Assembly (NCBI GenBank): GCA_903844785.1
Contig: CAIMVB010000242.1
Location: 1-18,302 of the forward strand
Reading direction: 5' to 3'
DNA: 18,302 bases
Source: an uncultured Rhodospirillales bacterium
GTDB taxonomy: Bacteria > Pseudomonadota > Alphaproteobacteria > Acetobacterales > Acetobacteraceae
Part shown: positions 8,721 through 16,523 of the stretch, in pieces
Layout of the letters: the number at the start of each line of letters is the position of its first letter
Position numbering within the stretch: the first letter of the stretch is position 1
Made by a program: the position numbers and the translations under genes
Notes under the pieces: generated by a model
Database searches by the model: none
Told to the model about the DNA's origin: nothing
What the model saw: the letters and a program-made list of their open reading frames with translations, nothing else

Positions 8721-9493
8721 ACTGTGAATTGCTCGGCGATGATGCGCTCGGAAAGCCCGTGATCTGGGTCGAACATCAAGGTCAGCGACACATCGCGCGC
8801 TTCACGCACTTCAACCCGCGTCACATCGCGCACTTCCGTGTAATCCGCGACTGCGGCGACGGGGCGCTTATCCGGTTCCAGAATGTCGAAGACTACGGTT
8901 GCATCTGAAGGCAGTAACGCACCGCGCCAGCGCCGCGGGCGAAAGGCGGAAATTGGCGTCAGTGGCAGCAGATTCGCACTCAGCGGCACAATTGGCCCAT
9001 GCGCGGAAAGATTATAGGCGGTGCTGCCGGCTGGCGTGCTCACCAGAATGCCATCGCAGATCAATTCTTGCAGCCGCGCCTTTCCATCTACCAGAATGCG
9101 TATCTTGGCGGCCTGCCGGCTTTCACGCAGCAGGGAGACTTCATTGATGGCGAGAGCCTCTACCGGTGGCCCATCCTGGCGCGACGCCACCATGCGCAGC
9201 GGATGCACAATGGCGGTTTGTGCGGCGGCCAGCCGCGCCGGCAGATCATCTTCCCGATAATCATTCATCAGAAAGCCAACACTGCCCCTGTTCATGCCAT
9301 AAACCGGCAATCCGCGGCGCAGGAAGCGGTGCAGCGTTTCCAGCATGAAGCCATCGCCGCCAAGGGCGACAACCATATCCGCTTCTTCTTCCGCCGCACT
9401 GCCATAACGCGCCACCAGCGCGGCGCGGGCCTTTTGCGCCTCAGTGCTTTGCCCGGCCAGGATGGTAACACGGCGGGGCGCGAAGGCGTTCAT
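8717..9493 (-). CDS. nadK: NAD kinase
   Basis: A 258-residue cytoplasmic enzyme that phosphorylates NAD to NADP. The NAD kinase GGDG motif is at residues 45-48 within [16 protein letters not shown]. The conserved NE pair is at N117-E118 (AINEVSLLR), and the nucleotide-binding block [21 protein letters not shown] is near 147-167. The usual GGP after SA is HGP here, and the residue after GGDG is F rather than T. Both changes are, to my knowledge, common in alphaproteobacterial enzymes. A TTG four codons upstream could extend the protein. I prefer the ATG at 9493 because it forms an ATGA overlap with the amidase stop. It overlaps the MFS gene by 4 bases at its other end. Confidence 0.95.
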   Translation of the reverse strand: MNAFAPRRVTILAGQSTEAQKARAALVARYGSAAEEEADMVVALGGDGFMLETLHRFLRRGLPVYGMNRGSVGFLMNDYREDDLPARLAAAQTAIVHPLRMVASRQDGPPVEALAINEVSLLRESRQAAKIRILVDGKARLQELICDGILVSTPAGSTAYNLSAHGPIVPLSANLLPLTPISAFRPRRWRGALLPSDATVVFDILEPDKRPVAAVADYTEVRDVTRVEVREARDVSLTLMFDPDHGLSERIIAEQFTV

Positions 9494-10335
9494 GTGCGCT
9501 GCCAACCCTGCGCGGCGGCGCGGTGTTCCAGCAGCGGCATATCGCGCCGCACTCGCGCCGTCAGACCCTGGTCTATGCGCGCGGTTGCATGGCCTTTGCC
9601 GTCGCTTGCCTTGGCAACCACATGGCCCCAGGGATCGGCGATCAGCGAATGGCCATAGACGCTGCGTTGCGCGCCGCGTTCTTCATATTGGCCGAAGGAA
9701 GCGGCGGCGATGATCCAGCATTGCGTATCAATGGCGCGTGCACGCAGTAGCGCTTCCCAATGATCCTTGCCGGTTTGCAGCGTGAAATTGGATGGCACCA
9801 GAATCGCTTCCGCCCCCATGGCGCGCAGCGCGGAATAAAGCTCCGGGAAGCGCACATCATAACAGATGGTGCAGGCAAAACGGATGCCGCCCGCTTCAAA
9901 CAGCGCCAAATCGCGCCCACCGCCGTAAAGCGCGCTTTCACGATACCCTGTGCCATCGGGCGCGGTGATGTCGAACAGATGGATCTTGCGATAGCGCGCA
10001 ATCTCGGCGCCATCCGGGCCGAAAACCAACGTGGTATTGAACAGCTTCTCGCCACCATTTTCGATCATGGAACCGCCATGCACGGTAATGCCGTGCTGGC
10101 GCGCCAGGCCGCGCAGCAGCTCGTAAGCCGGGCCACCTTCAGCACCCGGCGCGGGCAGCACTTCGGCGGCGGCCATGCGGGCATCCCGCCCACCGCCCAG
10201 ATTGGTCCAGGTTTCCGGCAGGCTGACCAGGCCGGGCCGATCAGCGGCAATCGCCGCTTCGATCAGCCCTTGGGCCTGCGCCAGATTGGCCGCCTTATCG
10301 CTGCCCTGGTTCATCTGGATCACGCTGACGCGCAT
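9490..10335 (-). CDS. Carbon-nitrogen hydrolase, Nit-type amidase (nitrilase superfamily)
   Basis: A 281-residue cytoplasmic amidase of the nitrilase superfamily. The catalytic triad is complete: Glu41 in LPETW, Lys117 in YRKIHLFD, and Cys158 in [13 protein letters not shown]. The KIHLFD and CYDVRFPE context matches the Nit1/Nit2 branch, whose known members hydrolyse deaminated glutathione or omega-amides such as alpha-ketoglutaramate. That makes a metabolite-repair role likely but not proven. A longer reading from an ATG at 10350 is possible. I chose 10335 because an AGGAG lies 7 bases upstream of it (10343-10347, minus strand), inside the alternative N-terminus, and because family members start directly with the MRVSVIQM strand. 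It is followed by nadK with a 4-base overlap. Confidence 0.9.
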   Translation of the reverse strand: MRVSVIQMNQGSDKAANLAQAQGLIEAAIAADRPGLVSLPETWTNLGGGRDARMAAAEVLPAPGAEGGPAYELLRGLARQHGITVHGGSMIENGGEKLFNTTLVFGPDGAEIARYRKIHLFDITAPDGTGYRESALYGGGRDLALFEAGGIRFACTICYDVRFPELYSALRAMGAEAILVPSNFTLQTGKDHWEALLRARAIDTQCWIIAAASFGQYEERGAQRSVYGHSLIADPWGHVVAKASDGKGHATARIDQGLTARVRRDMPLLEHRAAAQGWQRT

Positions 10336-10406
10336 CCGCCTGCTCCTCATTATCTGATACCCCCATCAAGCCGGGGTGGGGGCTTGCCCGCAAGGGGGCA
10401 GCATCA
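10336..10406. other. Short intergenic stretch with G/C-rich repeats and hairpin potential
   Basis: These 71 bp between two minus-strand genes contain the amidase Shine-Dalgarno and a compact set of symmetric sequences. One is a CCCC/GGGG pair around 10360-10376 with an 8-base loop. The other is a TTGC-CC-GCAA palindrome at 10384-10393 flanked by direct copies of GGGGGC at 10378-10383 and 10394-10399. There is no T-tract on either strand, so an intrinsic terminator is unlikely. It may be a translational or processing element, or just GC-rich sequence. It is the longest gap inside the minus-strand run. Confidence 0.3.
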
Positions 10407-10796
10407 TCAGCCGCGTGGCGGGCGCCAATCCAGCTTGGGTTCGGCGCGGCGGTCACGCAAAGGGGGCTGGCTATAGGCAGGGGGCGGCGGCACGGGCGGG
10501 TTGGCGCGGAGGCCTGCTTCAGCCTCTCGGCGTGCGAAGCCCGCGGGTTCTTCCCAATCCTGTTCCACCTGCGCGCGCGGTGCGGCGGCGGGGCCAGCGC
10601 GGCGGAGTTCGGCGCGCAGTTCCGCCATTTGCAATTCCAGCGCTTCCAGGCGGGATTTTACGCCGTAAACGGCGAAGGGCATCCCAAGGAAGGCCAGCGC
10701 CAAAAGGCCCAGCAGCAGCGCCAGGACCAGCCCGGTCCAGGATGGCAGCCCTGGAAAGGTCAGGGCGGCGATGATGGTTTGCAGGGTTTCAGCCAC
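10407..10796 (-). CDS. Hypothetical single-pass membrane protein with coiled coil and proline-rich tail
   Basis: A 129-residue protein I do not recognise. A hydrophobic helix at about 21-44 (a leucine/alanine run ending MPFAVYGV) should span the membrane. It is followed by a positively charged residue and a short coiled coil at about 47-66 (heptad leucines in [20 protein letters not shown]). The rest is low-complexity, rich in Ala, Arg and Pro, with PPVPPPP at about 100-106 and a basic end. The topology is probably N-terminus out, coiled coil and tail in the cytoplasm. The start is a GTG lying inside the end of moaA, an 8-base overlap. The Shine-Dalgarno is weak, so translation may depend on moaA. 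Its position gives no direct clue to function. Codon pattern and the clean overlap support it as real. Confidence 0.68.
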   Translation of the reverse strand: MAETLQTIIAALTFPGLPSWTGLVLALLLGLLALAFLGMPFAVYGVKSRLEALELQMAELRAELRRAGPAAAPRAQVEQDWEEPAGFARREAEAGLRANPPVPPPPAYSQPPLRDRRAEPKLDWRPPRG

Positions 10797-11811
10797 CGGT
10801 CACACTCATGTGCCGGGCAACGGCGGGGCGGTTTTGCCGGCGGTCAATTACGAAATCATGGCCCTTGGGCTTGCGTGCAATGGCATCATGAATGGCTTGG
10901 CGCAGCGCCGCATCATCCACGCCGGGGTCGCGCAACATGGCGCGAAATTCCGCCGCGTCATCCTGACCCAGGCACATGTAAAGCGTCCCCGTGCAGGTCA
11001 GCCGCACGCGGTTACAGCTTTCGCAAAAATTATGCGTCATGGGGGTGATGAAGCCAATGCGCTGGCCGGTTTCCTTCACGCGCATATAACGCGCCGGGCC
11101 GCCCGTGCTGTAATCGGTATCTTCCAGCGTCCAGTTTTGCTTGAGCCGAGACCTTACCAGCGACAAAGGCAAATACTGATCCGTGCGATCCCCGGTGATA
11201 TCGCCCATCGGCATGGTTTCAATCAGGCAGAGATCAAAGCCGTGTTCGCCGCACCAGGCAATCATGCGGTCATATTCATGCTCATTCACGCCCTTCAGCG
11301 CGACAGCATTGATCTTGACGGCAAGCCCTGCAGCTTTGGCGGCGAAAATACCATCCAGCGTCTGTTCAATCTTGCCCCAGCGTGTGGCGGCGGCGAAGGC
11401 ATCCGCATCCAAGGTATCGAGTGAGACATTGATGCGCCTGACGCCCGCTGAGAAAAGCTCCTCCGCATAGCGCGTCAATTGCGTGCCATTGGTGGTGAGT
11501 GTCAGTTCACGCAAGCCGCCAGGGCCGATGCGTTGGCCCAAGCCCCGGATCAGCGACATCACATTCTTGCGCACCAAAGGCTCGCCACCTGTCAGCCTGA
11601 TCTTGTCCACGCCGCTTGCGATGAAGGCGGCCGAGAGGCGTTCCAATTCCTCAAGCGTTAGGATTTCCGCCTTGGGCAGGAAGGTCATGTCTTCCGCCAT
11701 GCAATAGACGCAGCGGAGATCGCAGCGATCCGTGACCGAGACGCGCAAATAGGACACGTGGCGCCCGAAAGGGTCCATCAGGGGCGCGGGTTGCGGGGCT
11801 ACAGCGTTCAT
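10789..11811 (-). CDS. moaA: GTP 3',8-cyclase MoaA (molybdenum cofactor biosynthesis)
   Basis: A 340-residue radical SAM enzyme. With MoaC it converts GTP to cyclic pyranopterin monophosphate, the first step of molybdenum cofactor synthesis. The N-terminal SAM cluster motif CX3CX2C is C30, C34, C37 ([12 protein letters not shown]). GGEP follows at 75-78. The second, substrate-binding cluster has C263, C266 and C280 in CX2CX13C spacing. The protein ends in the diagnostic Gly-Gly (SVTGG). A TTG at 11847 would add 12 residues; I prefer the ATG at 11811, which leaves the usual short lead before [13 protein letters not shown]. Neither start has a strong Shine-Dalgarno. No other moa, mob or mog gene is in the window. 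It is preceded by a TauE/SafE permease gene (43 bp gap) and overlaps the next gene by 8 bases. Confidence 0.95.
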   Translation of the reverse strand: MNAVAPQPAPLMDPFGRHVSYLRVSVTDRCDLRCVYCMAEDMTFLPKAEILTLEELERLSAAFIASGVDKIRLTGGEPLVRKNVMSLIRGLGQRIGPGGLRELTLTTNGTQLTRYAEELFSAGVRRINVSLDTLDADAFAAATRWGKIEQTLDGIFAAKAAGLAVKINAVALKGVNEHEYDRMIAWCGEHGFDLCLIETMPMGDITGDRTDQYLPLSLVRSRLKQNWTLEDTDYSTGGPARYMRVKETGQRIGFITPMTHNFCESCNRVRLTCTGTLYMCLGQDDAAEFRAMLRDPGVDDAALRQAIHDAIARKPKGHDFVIDRRQNRPAVARHMSVTGG

Positions 11812-11854
11812 AGTCGGGATTTGGGGGCGAAGCGGGGTTGTCTGCAAGCCCCCT

Positions 11855-12610
11855 TCAGAGCAGAAGCGCGATAGACCCGGCCCCGATCAGCACAATCAGC
11901 GCGAAGCGCCGGTACCAGCTTTGCGGCACCACATGGAAAAGCCGCGCCCCGATGGGCACGCAGACCACCATGATGGGCAGCAGCACAGCGGTCCGGACCA
12001 GGACGGGCAGGTCAATCAGCCCCGCAAAAAGCGGCGGGAAGACTGAAACCAGGGAAATCACCGAAAAGAACAGGATCAGATTGGCCCGATGCGTTTTGGC
12101 GGCTTCCGGCCCGGCCAGCAGGTAGAGAATAACCGGCGGCCCAGACATGCCCGTGGAGCCCTTCAGCAAGCCAGAAACCGCCCCCACTGCCATATTCAGC
12201 GGCAGCGGGCGGGAGCCATGATACCGCCAGCCAGACAGCAGCAACCCGCCGAAAATCAACACAAAGGCGCCAATGGCACGGCGCAGCATGTCTCCATCGG
12301 CGGTCAGCAGGATATAGGCGCCAAGCGGGGTCATTAGCGCCGCCGTGCCCCCAATGGGCAGGATGACGCGCTGATCCGCATCCTTGAAAGCCTTTGGCAG
12401 CAATTGGATTGAAACGATCAGTTCCATCAGCAGCATGATGGGCACGCCCGCACGCGGGCCCCACATGACAGAATAGATCGGCGCCAGGATCACCGCGGTG
12501 CCAAAGCCGGCATAGCCGCGCATGAGGCCGGCAATGGCAGTGGCGAGCGCTGCGCCCAGCAGCCGCCAATCGGTCAGCAGCGGCAGGGCAGCGTTGATGA
12601 GGTCTGTCAT
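11855..12610 (-). CDS. TauE/SafE family membrane protein (putative anion or sulfite exporter)
   Basis: A 251-residue integral membrane protein with about 8 hydrophobic segments, the usual size for the TauE/SafE family. The N-terminal repeat signature is visible as [19 protein letters not shown] near residues 26-44. A matching second-half repeat is around [21 protein letters not shown]. This pair of G-rich motifs is the best family marker. Characterised members move sulfite, sulfoacetate or taurine-derived anions, but substrate cannot be predicted here. A link to the neighbouring moaA (molybdate enzymes include sulfite oxidases) is only a guess. The ATG overlaps the stop of the upstream DUF3553 gene by 4 bases. 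Confidence 0.86.
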   Translation of the reverse strand: MTDLINAALPLLTDWRLLGAALATAIAGLMRGYAGFGTAVILAPIYSVMWGPRAGVPIMLLMELIVSIQLLPKAFKDADQRVILPIGGTAALMTPLGAYILLTADGDMLRRAIGAFVLIFGGLLLSGWRYHGSRPLPLNMAVGAVSGLLKGSTGMSGPPVILYLLAGPEAAKTHRANLILFFSVISLVSVFPPLFAGLIDLPVLVRTAVLLPIMVVCVPIGARLFHVVPQSWYRRFALIVLIGAGSIALLL

Positions 12611-12789
12611 CTTGCGGGTGGAGCCTCAATAATCAGGTCAATCAGGCGGGCATTGATCAATACCTTCCCGGCATGCTCGAAATTGACCGTGACGCGTTCC
12701 CCCACGACGGATTGGACCTGGCCCAGGCCCCAATCTGCCTCGGTTGGGTGGCGCACGCGCATTCCGGGTTCTATCAAAGCCATCACCAT
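12607..12789 (-). CDS. DUF3553 small protein (Tudor/SH3-like)
   Basis: A 60-residue protein with the DUF3553 pattern: EPGMRVRHPTEADWGLGQVQS, then a strand GERVTVNFEHAGK and a hydrophobic end ARLIDLIIE. The spacing of small strands and the WGLGQV turn look like the Tudor/SH3-like fold at the C-terminus of UvrD/PcrA helicases and in CarD-type RNA polymerase binders. That resemblance is my inference from the pattern and not an established function. An alternative ATG two codons in (12783) is equally possible, since neither has a clear Shine-Dalgarno. It is the first gene of the minus-strand run and diverges from the ChpT-like gene across 52 bp. Confidence 0.82.
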   Translation of the reverse strand: MVMALIEPGMRVRHPTEADWGLGQVQSVVGERVTVNFEHAGKVLINARLIDLIIEAPPAR

Positions 12790-12841
12790 CCGCTTTCGTC
12801 GTTAATCACTTGCTAGGCTTAAGAGGATACTGTCCGAACCC
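12790..12841. promoter_or_regulatory. Compact divergent control region between DUF3553 and ChpT/che operons
   Basis: Fifty-two bases separate two outward-reading operons, so promoters for both must sit here or inside the flanking genes. Two TTAA tetramers occur at 12802-12805 and 12819-12822, separated by 13 bases. TTAA is the CtrA half-site core, but the known spacing is 7, so this is not a good CtrA box. An AAGAGGA at 12821-12827 resembles a Shine-Dalgarno but lies 14 bases before the plus-strand ATG, too far for a standard site. No clear -35/-10 is seen. Confidence 0.4.
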
Positions 12842-13489
12842 ATGATGCAAGTGATCCCCGAACCTGAAAGCGCCGAAGGCGCCGATCTGCACCTACGCCT
12901 GACCCGCCTGATCGGGCTCAGGCTTTGCCATGATTTGGGGGGCCTTGCGGGCACCATCGGCAATGCGCTGGAAATGCTGAACGATGCCGGTGACGAAGCG
13001 GCTGATTTGGCCGGCGAAGCGGCGGATATGCTGCGCCGGCGCCTTTTGCTGTGGCGCGCGGTGCTGGGTAGTGGGGAAGCGCGCACGCTGGGGGCGGCGA
13101 CCGGCTTGCTCAAGGGCCAGATTGCTAGCGGGCGGGCGAACCTTGAGATGGGTGATCTGCCCGAATCCGCGCCACTTTCCGAAACATTGGTGCCGCTGCT
13201 GCTGAGCGCGATTTTAGTGGCTGGTGAGGCTTTGCCGCGCGGTGGGGTGGTGCGCTTGGCTGGTGATTTGCGCCACGAAATCACCATCCTGCCGATTGGC
13301 GCTGGCGCGAAATGGAGCCCTGTGCTGCTGCGCCAAGCCGCAGGCGCGCCGCTGCCTGCCAATATTTCCAGCCGGGATGCTTTGGCCTGGTGGTTTTGCA
13401 TCAGTGCCGGCGCTGCCGGGGTTGCCTTCAGCCTGGCCCTGCCATCTGGAGAGGCGCCAGCCGCTTTGGTTATGACTCTCCCGTCCTGA
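12842..13489 (+). CDS. ChpT-like histidine phosphotransferase
   Basis: A 215-residue protein of the ChpT histidine phosphotransferase family. The phosphorylated histidine is most likely His30 in LIGLRLCHDLGGLAGTIGNAL, matching the RLCHD block of ChpT at the start of its first long helix. A second helix (ADLAGEAADMLRRRLLLWRAVLG) completes the dimeric hairpin. The C-terminal part resembles a degenerate histidine-kinase ATPase fold with no N, G1 or G2 boxes, as expected for a non-kinase. In Caulobacter, ChpT passes phosphate from CckA to CtrA and CpdR. Here it heads an operon with cheA, cheW and cheY, 73 bp before cheA. The start ATG is doubled (ATGATG at 12842 and 12845), and the nearest AAGAGGA is unusually far upstream. 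Family confident, partner unknown. Confidence 0.85.
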   Translation: MMQVIPEPESAEGADLHLRLTRLIGLRLCHDLGGLAGTIGNALEMLNDAGDEAADLAGEAADMLRRRLLLWRAVLGSGEARTLGAATGLLKGQIASGRANLEMGDLPESAPLSETLVPLLLSAILVAGEALPRGGVVRLAGDLRHEITILPIGAGAKWSPVLLRQAAGAPLPANISSRDALAWWFCISAGAAGVAFSLALPSGEAPAALVMTLPS

Positions 13490-13562
13490 AGGCGCGGGTT
13501 TTACGCTTTATTCGCAAGCGCTGCCCCATAAACCTTTCTTGCGGCCAAGCCCGGGGATGGTG
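13490..13562 (+). other. Gap between chpT-like gene and cheA
   Basis: Seventy-three bases, unusually long for this tightly packed region. The first part is A/T-richer than its surroundings (GTTTTACGCTTTATTCGC, CCATAAACC), so an internal promoter for cheA is possible, but no consensus pair is convincing. The end holds GGGG just before two in-frame ATG codons, serving as a weak ribosome binding site for cheA. Confidence 0.3.
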
Positions 13563-15662
13563 ATGGACGATCTGCTGCCTGATTTTCTGCTGGAAACCCA
13601 TGAAGGCCTGAGCCTTGTTGAAAAGGCGCTGTCGCGATTGCAAGACGCGCCTGATGATGCGCCAACGCGCGCTGAGATTTTCCGGCAGGTGCATAACATC
13701 AAGGGGGCTTGCGGCTTTCTTGGCCTGCCGCGTTTGGAAAAGCTGGCTCATGCGGCTGAGAGCATGCTTGGCCTTTGTCGCGATGGTAGCCTGGCTGTGA
13801 CACCGCAGAGCATGGCGCCGCTTGTGGCAGCCATGGATGCCATGCGGCAGATTGTCTTGGGGCTGGAACAGCATGGCCAGGAACCCGCAGGCGATGATGG
13901 AGTGGTGATTGCCGCCTTGGAAGCGGCGTCCGTGGCGGCATCCCATGCTTTGCCTAAGCTGGGCGCCCCGGAGAAAGACCGCCCAGCCTTGGCACCTTTG
14001 CGGACGCTGCGCGTGCCGGTGGATGTGCTTGAAGATTTGCTGCGGCTGATGAGTGAATTGGCGCGGTCGCGCAATCAACTGATCCAATTGGCGCGTGCTT
14101 CTTCCGATAGCCAAATCTCTGCCGCCGTGCAGCGCCTTTCGCAAATCACGTCCGAATTGCAGGCGGGTGTGATGAAAACGCGCCTGCAGCCGATTGGCAC
14201 AGCTTGGGCGACAATACCGCGTCAGCTGCGTGATTTGGCGCACCAATTGGGCAAGAAAATCAATCTCAAAATACGCGGCGCGGATACTGAACTTGACCGA
14301 CAGGTTTTGGAACTGATCCGTGATCCGCTGATGCACATGCTGCGCAATAGCGCTGATCATGGGCTGGAAACCCCCGCAGAACGCCGCGCCGCGGGCAAAC
14401 CAGAGGTCGGACAGATCCGGCTGAATGCCTATCACCAGGCTCAGTATATCATCATTGAAATCAGCGATGACGGTCGCGGTTTGCCGCTGAAGGAGATCCG
14501 CGCCAAGGTCCAGGCCCAAGGGCTTGCGACGCAAGCTGAATTGGCACGCATGAGTGAAGATGATGTGCGCGGCTTTATTTTTCAGCCGGGCTTTTCCACC
14601 GCGCAGCAGATCACCCCTGTCTCCGGTCGTGGGATTGGGATGGATGTGGTGAAGGCCAATATCGAACGCATGGGTGGCACGATTGATCTGCGTTCAGAGG
14701 AAGGACGGGGCACAAGCTTCACGCTCAAAATCCCGCTGACGCTTGCCATGATTTCTGCCTTGATCGTGCAGGCGGGCGGTGAACGCTTTGCGCTGCCGCA
14801 GATTGGCGTAGTGGAATTGATACGCCTTGATGATTCACATGAAAGCGTGGCGCGCCTTGAGAGAATCAAGGGTACTTTGATGCTGCGCCTGCGTGATCGC
14901 GTACTGCCGGTGGTTTCACTGTCAACCCTGTTGCGGCTTGGGGTGGCTTTGGCTGAATGCCTTGAGCGATATGTGATTGTGACGCAGGTGGGAACTCATA
15001 GATTTTGTATCCTAGTTGACCGTATTTTGGATGTGGAGAACATCACGGTGAAACCGCTGGCGCCCATTCTGCGCCACATCACCATCTTCGGCGGCAATAC
15101 GATTTTGGATGATGGCAGCGTCATCATGATCCTTGATCCGCATGGCTTGGGGCGCGGCGCTGGTATTGCGCCCGAAGCCTTTGCCGAAGATGAGGAAATT
15201 ATCGAGGCACCACCGGCAATTAATGCGGTGACCAAAACACCGCTGCTGCTTTTCCGCGCCGGTGATGAAGCATTGCAGGCAGTGCCGCTTGGGCAGGTGA
15301 TGCGGCTTGAGGATATAGCGGTTGAGCGCATCGAGTTTGCAGGCGCTGCGCCATTTGTTGCACATCGCGGCCAATCCATGCCCCTGCTGCCCATGGGCGC
15401 GCATTGGCAAGCCCCAAAATCCGGCCGCCAAGCCGTGCTTGTGCTGTCCGACGGTGACCACCCCTTAGGCTTGATGGTGGATGAAGTTCTGGATGTGTTG
15501 GATGACGCCGTACTGATCCAACCTGAGGCAAGCCGTCCAGCGTATCTTGGCAGTGCGGAAGTTGCAGGACGCGTCGCGCAGGTGATTGATACGGGTTATT
15601 GGCTTTCGCGCGCTTATCCCGATGGCATCGCGGGCAGCCCCTTCTGCCGCCAAGGAGCCTGA
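13563..15662 (+). CDS. cheA: Chemotaxis histidine kinase CheA without P2, with two CheW-like domains
   Basis: A 699-residue cytoplasmic kinase. The Hpt domain spans about 1-105 with phospho-acceptor His44 (VHNIKGACGFLG). A linker of only about 40 residues follows, with no recognisable CheY-binding P2 domain. The dimerisation helices are at about 145-205. The ATPase domain is about 206-391: N-box HMLRNSADHGLE (258-269), G1 DDGRG (302-306), F-box FQPGF (340-344), G2 GRGIGMD (355-361), G3 GRGTSF (381-386), all intact. A CheW-like domain at about 396-530 is followed by a second one at about 555-690, which most CheA proteins lack. I chose ATG 13563 (MDDLLPDFLLETHEG), as related proteins begin this way and GGGG lies 6 bases upstream. 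ATG 13557 and TTG 13539 are alternatives. Confidence 0.93.
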   Translation: MDDLLPDFLLETHEGLSLVEKALSRLQDAPDDAPTRAEIFRQVHNIKGACGFLGLPRLEKLAHAAESMLGLCRDGSLAVTPQSMAPLVAAMDAMRQIVLGLEQHGQEPAGDDGVVIAALEAASVAASHALPKLGAPEKDRPALAPLRTLRVPVDVLEDLLRLMSELARSRNQLIQLARASSDSQISAAVQRLSQITSELQAGVMKTRLQPIGTAWATIPRQLRDLAHQLGKKINLKIRGADTELDRQVLELIRDPLMHMLRNSADHGLETPAERRAAGKPEVGQIRLNAYHQAQYIIIEISDDGRGLPLKEIRAKVQAQGLATQAELARMSEDDVRGFIFQPGFSTAQQITPVSGRGIGMDVVKANIERMGGTIDLRSEEGRGTSFTLKIPLTLAMISALIVQAGGERFALPQIGVVELIRLDDSHESVARLERIKGTLMLRLRDRVLPVVSLSTLLRLGVALAECLERYVIVTQVGTHRFCILVDRILDVENITVKPLAPILRHITIFGGNTILDDGSVIMILDPHGLGRGAGIAPEAFAEDEEIIEAPPAINAVTKTPLLLFRAGDEALQAVPLGQVMRLEDIAVERIEFAGAAPFVAHRGQSMPLLPMGAHWQAPKSGRQAVLVLSDGDHPLGLMVDEVLDVLDDAVLIQPEASRPAYLGSAEVAGRVAQVIDTGYWLSRAYPDGIAGSPFCRQGA
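15652..15657 (+). promoter_or_regulatory. Ribosome binding site fixing the GTG start of cheW
   Basis: AAGGAG, the best Shine-Dalgarno in the operon, lies within the last codons of cheA and 6 bases before GTG 15664. The next in-frame ATG (15673) would be 15 bases away, so the site favours the GTG. Confidence 0.7.
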
Positions 15663-15663
15663 C

Positions 15664-16131
15664 GTGACCGTCATGGAAAACCTGGCAGAGGCGTCGCTAG
15701 TGGCTGAGCAGGAAGATGATGTCTTTCTGATCGTGACGCTGGCCGGGCAGGCTTGCGGCCTTCCCGTGATGCTGGTGCGCCATCTGCTGGGCCCGCAGGT
15801 CATCACGCCTATTCCCCTGGCACCTTCGGGCGTTGTTGGTGGGTTTAACCTGGGCGGACGCATTGTGACGGCGATTGATCTGCGCCGGCGTCTGAGCCTA
15901 CCGATTGCTGATGATGCTTCGGTTATCAACGTGATCGTGGAATATGCGGGCGCCTTATACAGCCTGATCGTGGATCAGGTTCAGGAAGTGCAGCCCCTGC
16001 AAGTCAGCAAAACCTATCCCATACCACCGCGGCTTGACCCGCTTTGGCAGGATTTGGCGCGCAATATTTATCGCTCCGACGACCAGATGATTGTGATGCT
16101 GGATGTCGAACGCCTTCTTTGTATCGGATGA
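15664..16131 (+). CDS. cheW: Chemotaxis coupling protein CheW
   Basis: A 155-residue scaffold protein that links CheA to chemoreceptors in the signalling array. The two five-stranded CheW subdomains are visible: DDVFLIVTLAGQACGLPVMLVRHLLG at about 18-43 with the hydrophobic GVVGGFNLGGRIVTAIDLRRRL strand pair at 57-77, then VIVEYAGALYSLIVDQVQEVQPL at about 90-112. Length fits the family. Translation should start at GTG 15664, set by AAGGAG 6 bases upstream; one base separates the cheA stop from this start. The stop overlaps the cheY ATG by 4 bases. It differs clearly from both CheW-like domains of the adjacent CheA, so it is a genuine separate adaptor. Confidence 0.9.
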   Translation: MTVMENLAEASLVAEQEDDVFLIVTLAGQACGLPVMLVRHLLGPQVITPIPLAPSGVVGGFNLGGRIVTAIDLRRRLSLPIADDASVINVIVEYAGALYSLIVDQVQEVQPLQVSKTYPIPPRLDPLWQDLARNIYRSDDQMIVMLDVERLLCIG

Positions 16132-16523
16132 AGAACATCATGCAGAATCGCTCTTGCCTTATCGTGGATGACAGTCAGGTGGTCAGGCGCGCCGCGCGGC
16201 GCATTGTCGAAGGCTTTGGCTTCACAGTGCATGAGGCGAAAGATGGTGCCGAAGCCTTGGCATTTTGCCAAACCGAATTGCCCGAAGCCGTGCTGCTTGA
16301 TTGGAATATGCCAATCATGGATGGGCTGGAATTTCTGAAGCATGTGCGCGCTGAATATGGGCCTGCGCGGCCGATTATAGTGCTTTGCACCACTGAAGCC
16401 GGCATTGACCGTGTTGTGGAGGCCTTGGCCATCGGCGCGCAGGAATATGTCATGAAGCCCTTTGATGCCGGCATCCTGCAGGACAAATTCGTCCAGGCCG
16501 GCCTGCTTGCAGATATCGCCTGA
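16128..16523 (+). CDS. cheY: CheY-like single-domain response regulator
   Basis: A 131-residue receiver domain with no output domain. The acidic pocket is D14-D15, the phospho-acceptor D58 (LLDWNMP), T88 and K110, with the switch tyrosine at Y107 (AQEYVMKPF). These positions match E. coli CheY shifted by one. It should take phosphate from CheA and bind the flagellar switch, or act as a phosphate sink or relay partner of the ChpT-like protein encoded in the same operon. The ATG at 16128 forms an ATGA overlap with the cheW stop, so I chose it; ATG 16140 is a shorter option. It is the last gene of the operon; cheB and cheR do not follow. Confidence 0.92.
   Translation: MKNIMQNRSCLIVDDSQVVRRAARRIVEGFGFTVHEAKDGAEALAFCQTELPEAVLLDWNMPIMDGLEFLKHVRAEYGPARPIIVLCTTEAGIDRVVEALAIGAQEYVMKPFDAGILQDKFVQAGLLADIA

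Noticed and set aside
12802..12822. Two TTAA tetramers upstream of the ChpT-like gene as a CtrA box
   Set aside because: They are 13 bases apart, not the 7 of the known TTAA-N7-TTAA site, and lack the flanking consensus.
13470..14534. A 354-codon minus-strand open frame opposite the start of cheA
   Set aside because: Antisense to the Hpt and dimerisation regions of an intact CheA; no domain, no upstream signals.
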